From NCBI GenBank assembly GCA_020747015.1, contig JAGTJM010000003.1, positions 620,001-684,000 of the forward strand: a DNA stretch of 64,000 nt, given 5' to 3'. Below the pieces are notes generated by a model. The model did no database searches and was not told the origin of the DNA. It saw only the letters and a list, made by a program, of their open reading frames with translations. Made by a program: the position numbers and the translations under genes. Positions 1-11,948 of the stretch are shown one piece after another (the first letter of the stretch is position 1; each line of letters starts with the position of its first letter). The stretch comes from Pyrenochaeta sp. MPI-SDFR-AT-0127. Its lineage: Eukaryota; Ascomycota; Dothideomycetes; Pleosporales; Cucurbitariaceae.

Positions 1-459
1 CAATCTTCACAAATCTATACGAAAGACAAGTAACTTACCACTCTCTACCTCAGTGAAAACAGCAAACTTCGCACTCACAACATTCCACACCATAGCCCCC
101 TCCTTGCCATACCCGACCGCCTCCTCCCCCTCTGCGAGCTCCCTCGTCTTCTCGAGATCCAGCGACCTACTAACATCATAGTACGCCTGGCCCTGCAAGA
201 CCCCAATGTCATCTACAATAGAGGTGTAAAAGTACGGCGTGTAGCCCTTGCTCTCGTCGTGCGAGTACTTGGAATCATTTTCCGGCGCTGTGAAGCGAAA
301 ACTACGTGTCAGACGGCCCAGCTGCGGGTCTTCGGGAATATTAAGCAAGTCGCGAAGATGGAGGTTTGTCCAACGGAGGAATGTTGCTGCGTTTTCTGGC
401 GTGGGATCGTGCAGGCGCGGGCCGACGAGTAGGAGGCCTGGTTTTCGCTGGTATACCAT
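1..459 (-). CDS. 5' exon of a conserved fungal protein, possibly EthD-like (partial)
   Basis: The first coding exon runs from an ATG at 459 to a strong GTAAGT donor (intron begins at 38), giving about 140 residues. The rest of the gene lies beyond the left edge. A longer in-frame start at 522 exists, but the residues before 459 look non-coding. The protein opens with a KPGLLLVGPRL-type strand followed by a helix. That pattern resembles fungal EthD-like dimeric alpha/beta-barrel proteins, but the match is from memory and weak. No signal peptide or membrane segment is visible. The function is unknown. Confidence 0.55.
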
Positions 460-1516
460 TTTTGCTGGTTGGTGGTTGTCTGTGAGTAATACAATGTGTT
501 CCGTTCTTCTACTCCTGTACAAGTGGCCTCGAATACTGATATTAGGATGTCCAGAGGAGGTTTTGTTATGGGGTGTAGTTGGAAGAAGCGTTGTCTTACG
601 CCCAGCTGAGGGGTGGTCACTCGACGGAAAAACAAAGAAAGCCCTCAGCTATCGTCCCAGCAGAACCAATGGGCACTCTCCGATCCTATATGTCTTGCTG
701 CGCGCAAACTTTACGCATGTCATGTTATGCACGCCTCCCGGGCTGAGGGTGGAGTCCCGAACGTGCATGAACACCGAATCAGTGCGCATAACCTCTGTGC
801 AGCTACACAACCACACTAGTACCTCTTGGAACCATTATTGAGGGTATAGCCCTCAACTACGAGACTCAGGAGAAGCGTGGGAGTAAAGTGTCCTCATAGC
901 TGCAAATGATCACGACTCAAGTGTAGTGCATAGTAGATCTTCGTGAGCCCACGTTTAGATATGCCCGGTCTAAGGAATCTAGGACTCGGAGAAGTGGACG
1001 GAATGAGTTCGTGACTAAGAATTGATCTTCCGCCATTATGATTTACAGCGGCTGATACACTGCCCCTGTTTAGTTGCGATGGACCTGACATGTGCAACGG
1101 TGAAGCTCGGAGGAAGCACCACCGCAACGCACAACGCACGTGGCTCACAACCATAGCTCTATAGTACACTACTGAATTTGCGCAGTCGACTACAGTATGC
1201 AAATCTCCACTTTTTGTGGCTGCACTTGTACAATGAATATGCATATGTTAGCAAATGACAACCCGTCCAAATTCAGATGCGAAACGGCGTCCGCTGAACC
1301 ACATCGATTCCACTCTTCAAGCATCCCGTTAACCCTAATGGGTATTTGTGAGAGAAACAAGCCTGACCCTAGTACCCCTTGCTGATGCGGCCATTTGCCG
1401 AAGACGCCATATAGCCCGTGTCCCCTATTCCCAGAGCTCTGCAAGAGCATAGAATCCAAACGCTTCACTTACTTATTATCCTCGTTACCTGCGGACCTGT
1501 TGCTGTAACTGAATAT
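460..1516. other. Intergenic, no gene seen
   Basis: This stretch separates the start of the left-edge gene from the stop of the bromodomain gene. Its open frames are short, mutually overlapping and without family similarity. It presumably holds the promoter of the left-edge gene and the 3' UTR of the bromodomain gene. Confidence 0.6.
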
Positions 1517-4403
1517 CTAGTACGACGATTGCCGCATCATATGTAGGAAGATCGTGCACTTTTCAATCTCAATCTGTTCTTTTGCATTCCCACTCTCAGG
1601 CTGACCCTTGCGGTCCTTCTCAGCAACGAGTTCGACTTCGATGCGATTAACGCCACCCCCAAGCTTCGCCTCGAACACTGGTTCGCCTTTCTTCTTACCA
1701 CCCTCGTAGCCTGGACCTGGACTGGCGCCGTTGATACCCGCAGTGACAGGTACGCGATTGACCTCAAGCGTTCTATTACCGTTGACGGTGACGAAAAGAC
1801 GGTACAGGCGACTTGTTAACGCGATGGGGATATTTGGTGTGATTTGCAGGTAGGAATGAGTCGGTGAGACAACGATAGTAGCGCTATGTGCGGTCTTCTG
1901 CTTGTGAGCGAAGATATCCACAGCCCATGGCTTGGCGATGTTGAGCGCCGGGTGTGTATTCAAGGTTATTTTTGGGATCAAAGACTCGTCGATACCTATT
2001 CAAGATTAGTCATGCGATTGAAATGATGATTTGAGAAAAACTCACTCTTCAATGGCACTTTCCTGAAGCTGTCCACACGTGGCACCACAGGAGGAGCATA
2101 GTAAGTCGGTGTCTGATACGGTGGGTTGTAGCCAGTTTGCGGAGTGATGCCATTTGGATGTGGGCTGCCGCTGTTTGGTCGAGACGTAGTGTGCGGTGGA
2201 GCCATGATGGGGAGCGATGTCTGTGTTGGTACACTGAGTCCTTGACCCTGGCTATCCGATCTGGTACTCGCTGGCCTGACAGCACTCAGCGCTGGCGATT
2301 GCACATCTTGTTTAACACCATTGATCAGTGGTGGAGAACCAGCGGTCTTTGTCTGCGCAGCGGGAAGCTGTGGAACAGTCGCAGAACCACTCCTGGGTCC
2401 AGTAAACGGGTTTGCTGACGCCGTCGGTGTTCCAGCTTTTCCGGCCGATGCCGGCCGTGATGCTCGATTGCTGGTCATGCTGTCCAAGACATGTCGTTGC
2501 TGTCGATGGAGCGCTTCGTTGTCAACAATGACACCAGGTGTTGCGGAGCTGCGTGCACCTGGCGTATTGGGGTCTGATCCTGGGCTCTGCCTGAGCTTCA
2601 GCTTCAATTGCTGCTTAGGAGCTGCGGCTCCGCTCGACATATTGAGTTTGAGTTTCGGCTGCGGTGGCTCATCGACCTTTGCTTTGGCTTCCCTGAGTTT
2701 CTTGTAGAAGATTTCCTATATTGTTCAGTATGCGTGACCAACAAAGCTCGAGCCATTCTACGTTACCTCGAGTTCTAATGAGAGATTGTATATGTCGCTT
2801 CCATCTTCGTTATAAATACGAGCGTTCTTCCAGATTAAACTCATGGCATTCTCGAAAGCGTCCCAGCTCTTGAGAAGCGTGGATCCAGTCGGTGCCTCGC
2901 GTCCCATGACGCCTTTGACTTTCTTTTGCACAGCGGACAGCGACATAGGATCCTTAATCAGCTGATAGTAATCCTTCAAGCTTCTCGTGGGGAGATTCTG
3001 GAAAGGTATAAAGATCTGCAGACCGCCACTAACGTGTGTTAGCACTGGAACAAGATCATGGAAAATGTTCTCACTCACTCCTCGTACTCAATGATGTCTT
3101 TGACAATCTGTTCTTGGGCTTGCTGGAACGTCTTCCCTGTGAAGCTTGGGTTGTCGTAGTCTTCTTCGGGTGCACCAGACGCCGACTGGCGCAGCTTTGA
3201 CGGTGCTGGTGTAGACTGCGCAACCGCAGCCGCTCTTCGAGGACGTTCGGTGGTATCTGGGGTGGCTACAGATGTATGCGTGGCCTTTGGGGTCGACGCA
3301 ATGCGGGAAATGGGTTTTCCTGGAAGGGGACTGTCCTCGCCAGGTACTGGCGTAGCTACCGCAACATAATTTCCATCTCGATATGCCGGGTTGTGCTTCA
3401 CCATCCAGTTTGATGCCGTCTTCCGTAGGCGCTCCGCATCCTCGTATATCATCGACTTCTTGTCATTGTAGGCTTTGGCGTTGTTGACGAGCCGCTTGCA
3501 ATCGCTTTCGACTTGGGCGAGACTTGTGTACGCTCCATCGTTGAGCTTGTCCTGAACACATCATGTTAGTATGGAATGCTCTGGACGTGAAGAACAATCA
3601 AAGACAGAGCCCGCGGCCGAAAAGCTTCGAACGCCGGAAGAAATGGTAAAGCTCAGCGACGATTGGCAGCGCCGTCTGCAAAGCATTCTTTGTAGTTGGC
3701 TCGCGCACGATAATAGAAAGAATGAAGCGTACCTCGATGGTGTCTATGGCGATTGGTAGCTTGATATGGACGTAGTAGTCAGGGAGCTCGCTCTATGCGC
3801 ATGTGTCAGTGGGTTCGAGCCGATGGGTGCGCAGGGAGCATACCTTGCTGGGCAAAGTGAGGAAGTGGCTCGCAATGGGTCGTCCGCTGCGAACTGTCAG
3901 TCATGGTGTCTAAGAGCATGGAAGCTGCCCCAGGCGAGGCTAGTGGGCACGCCGGGCTACGTACGTCTTGTCTTTGGCCTGCTTCAAGCTCTCGAGGAAC
4001 TTTAAGCCTTGCGTCCTTGTCGATTCAATTGTCTCCGAGTTCGCGTTCGATTCGGCCTGCACGCAAGCGATCCATTGTCAGCCATATTTCTCAGACTTTC
4101 TATACTGCTTCTCGTCTGAACATGCGTATGCATCGCCGGTGGTGCATGTGGTGTTGCGGCGACATGGAGGGGCCGACGGAGGTGATGGGCATGCTCGTCC
4201 AACCCCCCAGGTGTTGCGCGCTTCTTGTCAAGGAGCCATGCCGCATCGCTACCAACACCTCTTCATGCCTCCAGGTCACCGCCGGCAATGCAATGACCGC
4301 CAATGCAAGCTGCACGTACCGGCACTTTCTGTCGCTTCGCTGGGCGACCATCGCTGTCTCCCACGGCTGCGCTGGCGGCCTTGCGCTTGGCCGCGCTTTC
4401 CAT
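1517..4403 (-). CDS. rsc4: Tandem-bromodomain protein, RSC complex subunit Rsc4-like
   Basis: Predicted subunit of the RSC/SWI-SNF class nuclear chromatin remodeller that reads acetyl-lysine on histones. Exons: 4403-4320, 4056-3965, 3886-3844, 3792-3733, 3551-3079, 3028-2767, 2715-2046 and 1995-1517. They join in frame to 720 aa. A basic start (AAKRKAA, PAKRQK) suggests nuclear targeting. Bromodomain 1 spans about residues 40-115, with LPDYY, LPIAIDTIE and the acetyl-lysine-binding Asn in AKAYND. Bromodomain 2 spans about residues 215-310, with DYYQLIKDP and the Asn in ARIYNED. A Ser/Pro/Thr-rich linker and a folded C-terminal domain (about 560-720) follow, as in Rsc4-type proteins. Five of the seven introns lie in the bromodomain 1 half. 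The 263-nt first intron is long for this window and could hide a small exon. A less likely alternative is another double-bromodomain factor such as Rsc1/2, but no BAH domain is visible. Confidence 0.85.
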
Positions 4404-4820
4404 TTCGTAGATTTTCGTGATCGCGTAGTCTATCCAAGCGGAGATCAAAGGGCCTCGGTGCAGGGGGACGGTGGGGCGTGGGTGCAGTGAGTTGCGCGTT
4501 GCGTTTCTAGCCCGTGGACGCGCCGCAGTCAATCCAGGGTTGCATCTCCAAATTCGCCAAGACGGTCACACGTGATCAAACACTGGTTTATTGCATTCTA
4601 CTCCCAACACCAAGTCAATCACAGAACAGGCGACAAATGCCAGGCTATAAGATCAATTTTGAAGCGCTCACAATATCAATGTAAAAGTCTAGGCAACCGT
4701 CCCTGGCTGCTGCCTTCCAGGGTATCCGAGCAATAACAAGACCCTCCGCTATTGCCGCAGCCAACCCAAATATGTTTGTAGGATCTTTTTACCAACGGAA
4801 CAAGGCATTCAATGCTTCTT
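4404..4820. other. Intergenic between two same-strand genes
   Basis: 417 bp holding the promoter of the Rsc4-like gene and the 3' end of the upstream kinase gene. No coding potential or notable motif was seen. Confidence 0.6.
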
Positions 4821-6305
4821 TCAAGCCTTCTTTGACGTCTCTGAAGCCTTCTTCTCAAACTCCTTACGGGCTTCCTGCTCCTTCATCTCTCGGACCTTGG
4901 CCAGGACAACCTCTCGGAAAATGGCTCCCTTGGCGATCCTGCTCAGACGCCCAGGGCCTTTGCCAGTACCTGTAATGTCTTTTGTGTCTAGAGCCTTTTC
5001 GGTATTGTGTGATGCAATGGCCTCGCCTGCAGCCTCCCGGGCGTTGGCAGGCACGTCTGCTTCTCCAGGAACAGCCTCTTCTTCGTCTTCCTGCATCTTG
5101 AGAGCTTCGATGCGATTCGCGAGCTTGACGAGCTCGATGCCACGCTTGAGACGGGCCTTTGCAACATATGCACGGATTTCTGGCAGCAAGTTATGATCGG
5201 TGGCAGTGTTTCCGCTGAGCCATACGTGCTTGAGTGCATCCTGTAATCATTAGCCGTGGCACAACAGGGTAATGTGGGTGCTTCATACCTCACTGGTTGG
5301 TCGCTTGTTCGGGTCAGGTTCGAGCAGCTGCTTGATGAACTCTTTGGCCTCAGGGCTCACTTCCTTCCAGTAGCGCTCATGGAAGATAACCCGACCGTTC
5401 TTGCACTCCTCAATCAGGTCTGCGAGATTCTCAGACCGGAACGGCGAGTATCCGCAAAGAAGAGTATAGGTGATAACGCCCATGGACCACATATCGACAG
5501 GCTTTCCGTGACCCTTCTTCAACATGACTTCCGGAGCAGCGTATCCGAACGAACCCGCCATGGTGGTCAGAACTTCGCTCTTAGAATCGAGCATCTTGGC
5601 GATACCAAAGTCGGCAAGCACAAGGGAGGAGTTCGCATCGCGTGTGAGGTAGAGGAGGTTCTCTGGCTTCAAGTCTGTAGCATGTAAGCGCGGGCTACGG
5701 AGTGATGGGCAAAGGGCCTACCTCGATGCACAACATTGTTCTGGTGAAGGTAGTCGACGGCTTCAAGCACCTGTCGGATCGTCTGGGATGCGTCCTTCTC
5801 AGTGAACTTTCCCTTCTCACAAATGCGATCGAACAACTCTCCACCAGTTGCCAATTGTGTCACAATGTAGTATTTGTCCTGGTCGCCGTTAGGTCGATAG
5901 CTTCGTGAATGCTACCTGCAGTGTACCTACCCTGGACTCGAACCAGTCATGGAACTTGACAATGTGCGGGTGCTTCATACGCTGCAGCATCTCGAGCTCG
6001 TCGTAGACCATCTGCTCATTTCCGCGGACATTTTTCTTCAGGATGATCTTGACGGCGACCTTGCCTTCCGGGCAGTCGGCTTCTCTGACGATACCATATG
6101 TTCCGGCGCCCAGTGTCTTTCCAAAACGGTATCTGGTTCTGCAATTCTGCTCAGCATGGGCATTGAGTACGCGGGGTAGTTGGGTACAAACTTGCGATCA
6201 TAGCTGTCGGGCTGGCCGTGCAGCTTGTTGAGCATGTTTGTCACTGCAGAAGCGCGTCAGTATGCGATTCGCACATCACGAGCTAGCTAAGGGCAACGCA
6301 CTCAT
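4821..6305 (-). CDS. cmkA: Calcium/calmodulin-dependent protein kinase, CaMKI type
   Basis: Cytosolic Ser/Thr kinase that relays Ca2+/calmodulin signals. Exons: 6305-6302, 6243-6192, 6138-5931, 5878-5722, 5674-5289 and 5240-4821, giving 408 aa. Visible elements: glycine loop GAGTYG (29-34), VAVK lysine (49), HRD (139-141), DFG (162-164), APE, and the activation segment MAGSFGYAAPE with no residue loss. The C-terminal tail (about 290-408) has the conserved LLPEIRAYVAKARLKRGIE stretch and a basic RLSRIAKGAIFREVVLAKVRE segment expected to carry autoinhibitory and calmodulin-binding functions. The Asp of HRD is split by a phase-1 intron. The first exon would encode only ATG plus one base, so translation might instead start at the internal ATG at 6235. 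Close resemblance to Aspergillus CMKA is from memory. Confidence 0.9.
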
Positions 6306-7152
6306 GATGGGCAAGTGTGTTGCAGTTTCGAGACTGCTGTGGTGTTTTGGTGAGGCTGAGGGTTAGATTCCAGTGTCTATCAGGCGCCTTCAGCTGATGG
6401 TGGGGTCGATGAGGGGTAGGGTGTGGCAATCCTGGATAGCAATAGGCCCCGTGTAAAGAGAGACGGGTTCGAGGAAGTAGAAAGGTGGGAAAAATGAGGC
6501 ACAGAGGTGTCAGCAATGAACTCTCAGGGCCTTGGACTTTTGGTGTTGTAAGTACCCTGCGGGCTGTGGGGGCAGGCGCACTCGCTGGCCGTCTCCGCCT
6601 TGCGGCTGTCACCTTGAGGCGCTGCGCCACTCGCTCCAATGGCTAGCTGGGCTTCAATCGAGGCCTCAAATGGTGCCATGTTTTCAAGGCTCGAGATGAA
6701 AAACGGACAGTCCTTATACTCTTCAAGGTTAGGTACGTGAGCTGGCAGGTCGAAGGGTGTTCGGTACTGGGCAGGCCAATGAGCTGCCAGCTTCTGCCTG
6801 TTGATCCTCGCAACCAACGGCGCGCACCTCTCCAGCTGACATCGCGCCGCCTTGATACTTTTCGCACCGAATGCTCTTTTTTTCGTTTGGACGTGAAGTC
6901 ACGACGGGAAAAAGATTCATCGCCCTTACTGCCAAGTACGGTGCCATTCTTGGAACGGCAGGCGAGGAATGAGACCGGGGGTATTTCAAGCTCGACGATT
7001 CTACGTCATGTCTCCCAGGGTCTACATAAACTTGACCGGCAGCATTGCCATCCCCCATACTGTTCCCTCTTCTCTACGATTCTACCACAAGATTCGCCTC
7101 AAACAAATACTATACTTCCAATCCTAAATACACAGCCCTTGAGCATTTCACT
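6306..7152. promoter_or_regulatory. Divergent promoter region, kinase gene and small membrane-protein gene
   Basis: 847 bp between oppositely oriented start codons. Open frames here lack ATG starts at sensible places or show no family similarity. Long 5' leaders, possibly with an intron, are likely on the kinase side. A pyrimidine-rich stretch (about 7060-7130) precedes the ATG at 7153. No specific operator was recognised. Confidence 0.5.
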
Positions 7153-7513
7153 ATGGCTATCGGAATCTTGACCATCGTAGCTGGCCTCTTGGCTTTGACC
7201 GCTGGATATCTCTACTTCTTCGGCATATCGCCTGAGTTGAAACGCAAGCTCCAGAAGCAGGCATTGCAAACAATGGGCGAGAACCAATTGTCTTACGTCG
7301 CCAAAGGTAACACCTCATCACTGTCCCACCTTTATGTAGCCTTCTAAAACCTTCTTAGACCAAATCAACAAACTTCCAACCTCCGACCAAGAAGACATCA
7401 AGCAGGCCAAGAAGGGCATCAGCAACCTAGCTGGTGGTGCTTTGCAAAACCCTCTAGGGGACCAAGCTGGTGATGCTGCGGATCGTTTCACCAGCCCACT
7501 TACTGGTCGCTAA
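7153..7513 (+). CDS. Small single-pass membrane protein, 102 aa, unknown function
   Basis: Two exons, 7153-7306 and 7359-7513, are joined by a GTAACA...TTAG intron and give 102 aa. Residues 3-24 form a hydrophobic helix (GILTIVAGLLALTAGYLYFF) directly at the N terminus, so a signal anchor or organelle membrane anchor is likely. A basic amphipathic stretch (ELKRKLQKQ) follows, then a polar tail ending in SPLTGR. The frame changes exactly at the intron and the second exon is coherent, which argues for a real gene. I do not recognise a named family. Confidence 0.7.
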
Positions 7514-7888
7514 TGCTCTTTCTTCTTGCAGCTCGAGCAACCCAGGTGTGGGGTGCCGTGCAGAACTTGTCGGAGAGTACGCTTGAACAGTCAGAGTGCT
7601 GTATAGTACAGATGTATTTTCAGGGCGCATTGGAGCAAAGCTCGATGATGATGAGGAGGGAAGCGTGGCAGCCGAGCGAAGTTATGATTTGACGACGAGA
7701 TGAATCGACTAGACGTCAAGCGTGGATTTTGTAATACTGTTGATCTTTCGTGGAGGCTTGATTTTGTATTTCTCGCAACTAGGCATCTCCCTGCATTAAA
7801 TTCTGGAGATGTGCCGACAACTGTACTTCTTATGCAACGGCCTTTCCGTTCTTAAATGTATTAGTCTTAAACTTGCACATGGCGACCT
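7514..7888. other. Convergent 3' regions
   Basis: 375 bp between the stops of two converging genes. It is AT-rich, with no coding signal, and presumably holds both 3' UTRs. Confidence 0.6.
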
Positions 7889-8284
7889 TCACCAAAAGCC
7901 TATTTTTCCAGTCCACAAACCCCAAGCCACTCCCTGCCATCCCATCACAATCGTCCAGAACACAATCTGGAAGCTCGGTTTTCGTGTCTTGTGCTGAAAA
8001 TAATGCATCCCAGCCAACGCTCCCGGCCACCCTCCCACCGCAGACAAAGTATGCAGTGTCACTTCTTTCACTCTCCACTCCCGATTCCTGGCTTGGATCT
8101 TATCGTAGCCATAGGTGAGGAATGTGATGCCGCTCAAAAGGCAACTGTACACGATAGGCATGAAAAATCCATTGGCGGTGTAGATGCGAATGAGCGTGAC
8201 GGAGGGGAGGACGAGAGAAATTACACCAGCTGCTGTTGCGAGGGTCAAGGGGCGGTGGCGTGCAGGCGGTCGGCGGGACGGCAT
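7889..8284 (-). CDS. DUF1294 family membrane protein
   Basis: Intronless 131-aa frame. Four hydrophobic segments are visible, roughly residues 13-34, 38-60, 78-96 and 106-125. The core motif YGYDKIQARNREWRVKE, followed by LSAVGGWPGALAG and HKTRKPSF, is the hallmark of the DUF1294 family, which is also common in bacteria. The biochemical role is unknown. Length fits the family. It converges with the small membrane-protein gene and diverges from the zinc-finger gene. Confidence 0.85.
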   Translation of the reverse strand: MPSRRPPARHRPLTLATAAGVISLVLPSVTLIRIYTANGFFMPIVYSCLLSGITFLTYGYDKIQARNREWRVKEVTLHTLSAVGGWPGALAGMHYFQHKTRKPSFQIVFWTIVMGWQGVAWGLWTGKIGFW

Positions 8285-8810
8285 CTTTGGGGGTCCCGAT
8301 GGTGATACACACGCATCATGAAGTGAATGGGAAGTGGTTAGTGACGAGACCCAAGCATGACGCGTGTTGTGACCTGTCGATCTCCCGCAGCCATGTTGCG
8401 CTTGTGCGTAATCAGTCTAGTGAGCCTGCACGACAAACTTCTAACACTTGATCAACTTCGTCAACTCAAGTGCTAATTAGTTCATCTTCAAGTGTTCAAG
8501 TCTTTGAGCCTTGTCAATGTCAGGTTTAAAGCTAAAATATACAGTAAGATGGGTAGAGGCCAATCGAGCGATCTCTTGGCCTCAGTCTCCAGAGCCGACT
8601 CCTCTCTTTTCGATTGTTTGACAATGCCAGGACGAGATGCGGTCCTGCAGCCTTGCATCCTGCGACTGTAGTTTGTCAAAATGAATGTTTGTTGGCTTAA
8701 GCACAAACACATAAATTTTTCTCCATCTATAAACCCTCTTCTGCTCTTCACCTTAGCATGCATCTTGTCACTCCCGCAACAAAGATTGAGCTAGTTCATC
8801 TAGAGACATC
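8285..8810. promoter_or_regulatory. Divergent promoter region, DUF1294 gene and zinc-finger gene
   Basis: 526 bp between two start codons facing away from each other. No convincing coding frame was found and no specific binding site recognised. Confidence 0.45.
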
Positions 8811-9660
8811 ATGGTCGACCCAGCACTGTGAATTGACCTACTGATTTCTCTAAAAACAAGATTAACTAGTGCTACAGAACATACTGTCAGCGTTGTGACC
8901 GACTCTTCGCCAATCCGGAGACCCTTCTTCAGCATCAACAGATGTCCATGGCGCATTGGCTGTGTCCTGAGTGCGGTATCGATATGCAGGATCGAACTAG
9001 TCTCATGACTCATCATCGGAATACTGGGTGCCTCTTCGTGTGTGATGGTTGTTCCGATGGTGCCGGGTTTGCATGGAGTCGAGGTAACTCTTTGATTGCT
9101 CTCGCGGTAGTTTGACTAATTTTGATCCAGATTGCCCAGAGTACTGGGACCATGTCGTCAATGAGCATGTGTGTACTATTTGCGGGCAGCACTTTGATAG
9201 CGAATCATATCTTTGGCATGTGAGTAATCATGCTGACTACTTTTCACTTGCCATGCTAATCAATCACCAGCACTCACTCACGCATCGTGCAGCAACAGTC
9301 AAGTGTCTCGCCTGTCCACGGAAATTCACCACATACAGCGGTATGATCATCCATCTTGAAGCTGGAACGTGTAACTCCGGCATTGACGCGCTGGACCTCA
9401 ACAAGTCTGCTGCCATATGCTACCAGTGGCGGAAATGGATTGCGAAAGATTGTCGAAGTGACCTTAAAAGGTATATGCGGTTCAAGTCAGGCGTTCTTCC
9501 ATTCAGGTGTCCAGTGTGCAAAGCGTCACTGCCAAAATTATCAAGCTTGTTCAATCATATCGCAACTTCGTCGTGCGCACAGAGACCGGGTTGTGGAGTT
9601 ACGAGGAAGCTGAAACGGTGGCTATGGAGGAGACATCGAGAAGGCCAACATCGAAAGTAA
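8811..9660 (+). CDS. C2H2-type zinc-finger protein, 233 aa
   Basis: Exons: 8811-8827, 8878-9083, 9131-9219 and 9271-9660. The 17-nt first exon supplies the ATG and joins in frame. Several Cys/His units follow one another: CQRCDRLF...H, CPECGIDM...HHRNTGC, FVCDGC, CTICGQHF...HHSLTH, CLACPRKF...H and CPVCKASL...H. The third intron falls between zinc-ligand histidines, and its removal creates the spacing C-x2-C-x11-H-x4-H, good evidence that the splice is right. A basic tail (RKLKRWLWRRHRE) could help bind nucleic acid. The protein is probably nuclear. There is no other domain, and the target is unknown. Internal fingers are imperfect, so some may not bind zinc. Confidence 0.75.
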
Positions 9661-10573
9661 GCTGAGAGTGGCAGTATCAAGGAGCTGTGGCTACCGTTTG
9701 TCTTTGCAACTATATCAGGCATGAAGTGCGTCATCAGATGATTGAACTAGCGTTCTGTGACAGTTCCTGTGTACCAATGGCAAGTACTATCATTACTATC
9801 GCTCAAGTAATCATGCTGATTTCCCAATGGCGATGGAGCTCATCCATTTTCTTACCGTGAAAAATTTGACTGCCAAACACTAGACTTCAGAAACCAATAC
9901 GCATGTTTGCGGGCACAAAAGCAAAAAGTCAGGCCGAAAACCACCTGCATAATTACTACAAGAGCAAATATGGAAGACCCAAGTTATACAACCCGGCCAT
10001 GATACATGCCGCTGGAGATGCCCTTGTGTAGGGCTTCGGACAATTCCCTCCAGCACTTCTAGACTGCCAAACTTCTGTTGCTTAAATTTGTTACTAATTC
10101 GAAAGATCACACTAGGAACAGCTTCGCTCTCCTTCTGCTACCACAAAGCTTGAATTTCCCTCACCCGGGTATTCGGAATGTGCCCTGAGTCTCTCCCAAG
10201 TTCACCCACGTCAAAGTTCAATCTCCGAGCGGCGATATAGAAATTACTCAACACTACACATCCTGGGCTTCATAATTTAAGCATCCTTCATGATTTGCGG
10301 ATCAAATTCTTCAAGCACGGGGGGCAAAAGCTTGACTCGATCGGCTACGGATATTGATTTGGTATAAGAAATTAAACACTAAAAACTACCGAAAAGCCAC
10401 CGCTATTGACTTGGTACGTGAAGAAGCAGAATAGTAACAATGCAGGCGTAACACGTAACGTAGTCGACGTAATTGACAGAAGCGCACTACATACAATCGT
10501 ACAGTAAAGTACTTTACATCGAATGAACATTATGCTCTGGCAAACACTTTACCCAGTGAAGGGCAAAAGCTGC
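9661..10573. other. Intergenic, no gene seen
   Basis: 913 bp downstream of the zinc-finger gene and of the GH17 gene (convergent). It is AT-rich. A 76-codon frame at 9880-10110 (minus) has no recognisable similarity and was not accepted. Confidence 0.55.
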
Positions 10574-11948
10574 TTAGTACAAGGCATCGACGCAGCCAAA
10601 GTTCTGCTCGACATTGAGGCTACCAGGGGCCTTCCAGCCATCATCCTGGAAGGAGAAGAGGCAGGACTCGGAGCCAACCTTCTCAATGATCTTCTTCATA
10701 GCAACCTTCTGCTCGTGCACACCAGCGACAGCCTTGCCGTTGGCAGTACCAGCGCTCGGCCATCCGATCTCAGTGATGTACTTGCCCTTGGCAGCAGCGC
10801 CGGGGCAGACCTTGGCGGCCTGCTCGAGCTGTTGCGCAGCAAAGTCACCAGCCTCCTCAGCAGAGACAGATGCGGTGAAGTAAGGGTGCACCTGGACGGT
10901 GAAGACATCAATGTGGTCGCAGAGAGCAGCACCCTTCTCCTCCCAGGTGCCGACGGGCTCAGTGGTGGTGACGGCGATGTCAGAGGGGAATCCGCAGCTG
11001 CGGAGCTGCTCACGGACGTAGTCGATGTAGGAAGCGAGTTCAGCGGGCGCGCAGTTGTTGTTGAACATGCACTCATTTCCGACAATGACCATAGCGACAC
11101 TGTCCTTGGGAGCGTGCTTCTTGATGTCCTCAAGCTGGTCATTTGCGTAGCTGGAGTAAGGTCCCTTGCCACCGCTACCGCCACCCTCGAGGAAGATGCC
11201 GTAGATGACCTTCAGACCATACTTCTGGCACTCGGGAACGACATGCTCAAAGACGCCACAGTCGGTGCTGTAGGAGCGGATGGTGGTGAAGCCGAGCTCT
11301 GAGATCTTCTTGATATCAGCCTTGATGGCGTCAGGGGTCTTGCACTGGCCATCGTTGGCGTATGGGGTGTAAGTGATAGCCCACTTGTTGTCCTTGACGA
11401 CAATGCGGCCACCGGAGCTGTAGCCACCAGTTGGCTTGGGCTTCTCAGCGGCCTTGGAGCTGACGGGAGCTGGCTTTGGCTTGGGAGCTTCGGCAGGCTT
11501 GGATGGGTACGGCTCAGGAGTGTAGGCCGGTGCTGGCTTTGAAGACACGGGCGCTGGTGGGGCCGGAGGGTACGCCTCCTTGGAGGGCTTGGGCTCCACC
11601 TTTGTTGAAGATACTACAACGGGGGTGTAGATGGGGGTCTTCTCATCCTCAGGGCAGGGAGTGGAGACAGCATGCTCGTAGACGGTTGAGTTGGGCGCAA
11701 TGGAAGGCACTGGGGGATGTCAGTTTACAATGTTCTTGTGCAAAAACCCCAATTCCCTCTTCTTCCTTCTCTTTCGAAATTCAACAAATTCACATACATG
11801 CGGTCACGTAGACGGTGGTGTAAACCGTGCAAACCTCGTCATGCTCATATCCACCACGGCGCATGTGGAAACCAGCATGGGCCTTGTGTTGAGAAGCGGC
11901 GGCGGATCCGGCGAGCGCAACCGAAGCTGCGATGATTGAGGCCTTCAT
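10574..11948 (-). CDS. Secreted glycoside hydrolase family 17 glucanase
   Basis: Cell-wall beta-1,3-glucan hydrolase or transglycosylase, likely secreted or wall-bound. Exons 11948-11798 and 11709-10574 give 428 aa. An N-terminal signal peptide (MKASIIAASVALAGSAAAS) is followed by a short Cys/Tyr segment and a Pro/Lys/Ser-rich linker (about residues 80-145). The GH17 TIM barrel runs from about 155 to the end. The likely acid/base Glu is in VIVGNE (about 263) and the likely nucleophile Glu in ITEIGWPS (about 364). The linker places it near yeast Scw4/Scw11/Mp65-like wall enzymes rather than a plant-type endoglucanase. No GPI-anchor signal is seen at the C terminus. Codon usage is strongly biased to C-ending codons, typical of a highly expressed gene. 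Confidence 0.92.

Noticed and set aside
248..841. 197-codon plus-strand frame overlapping the left-edge gene
   Set aside because: It is largely antisense to a better supported exon with a clean GTAAGT donor, and its composition (Arg/Ser/Trp-rich) is typical of a shadow frame.
6524..6817. 97-codon minus-strand frame upstream of the kinase, considered as an extra kinase exon or upstream ORF
   Set aside because: It has no ATG at its start, no kinase-family similarity and no clear splice link to the first kinase exon.
9880..10110. 76-codon minus-strand frame
   Set aside because: Short, no domain, no splice context.
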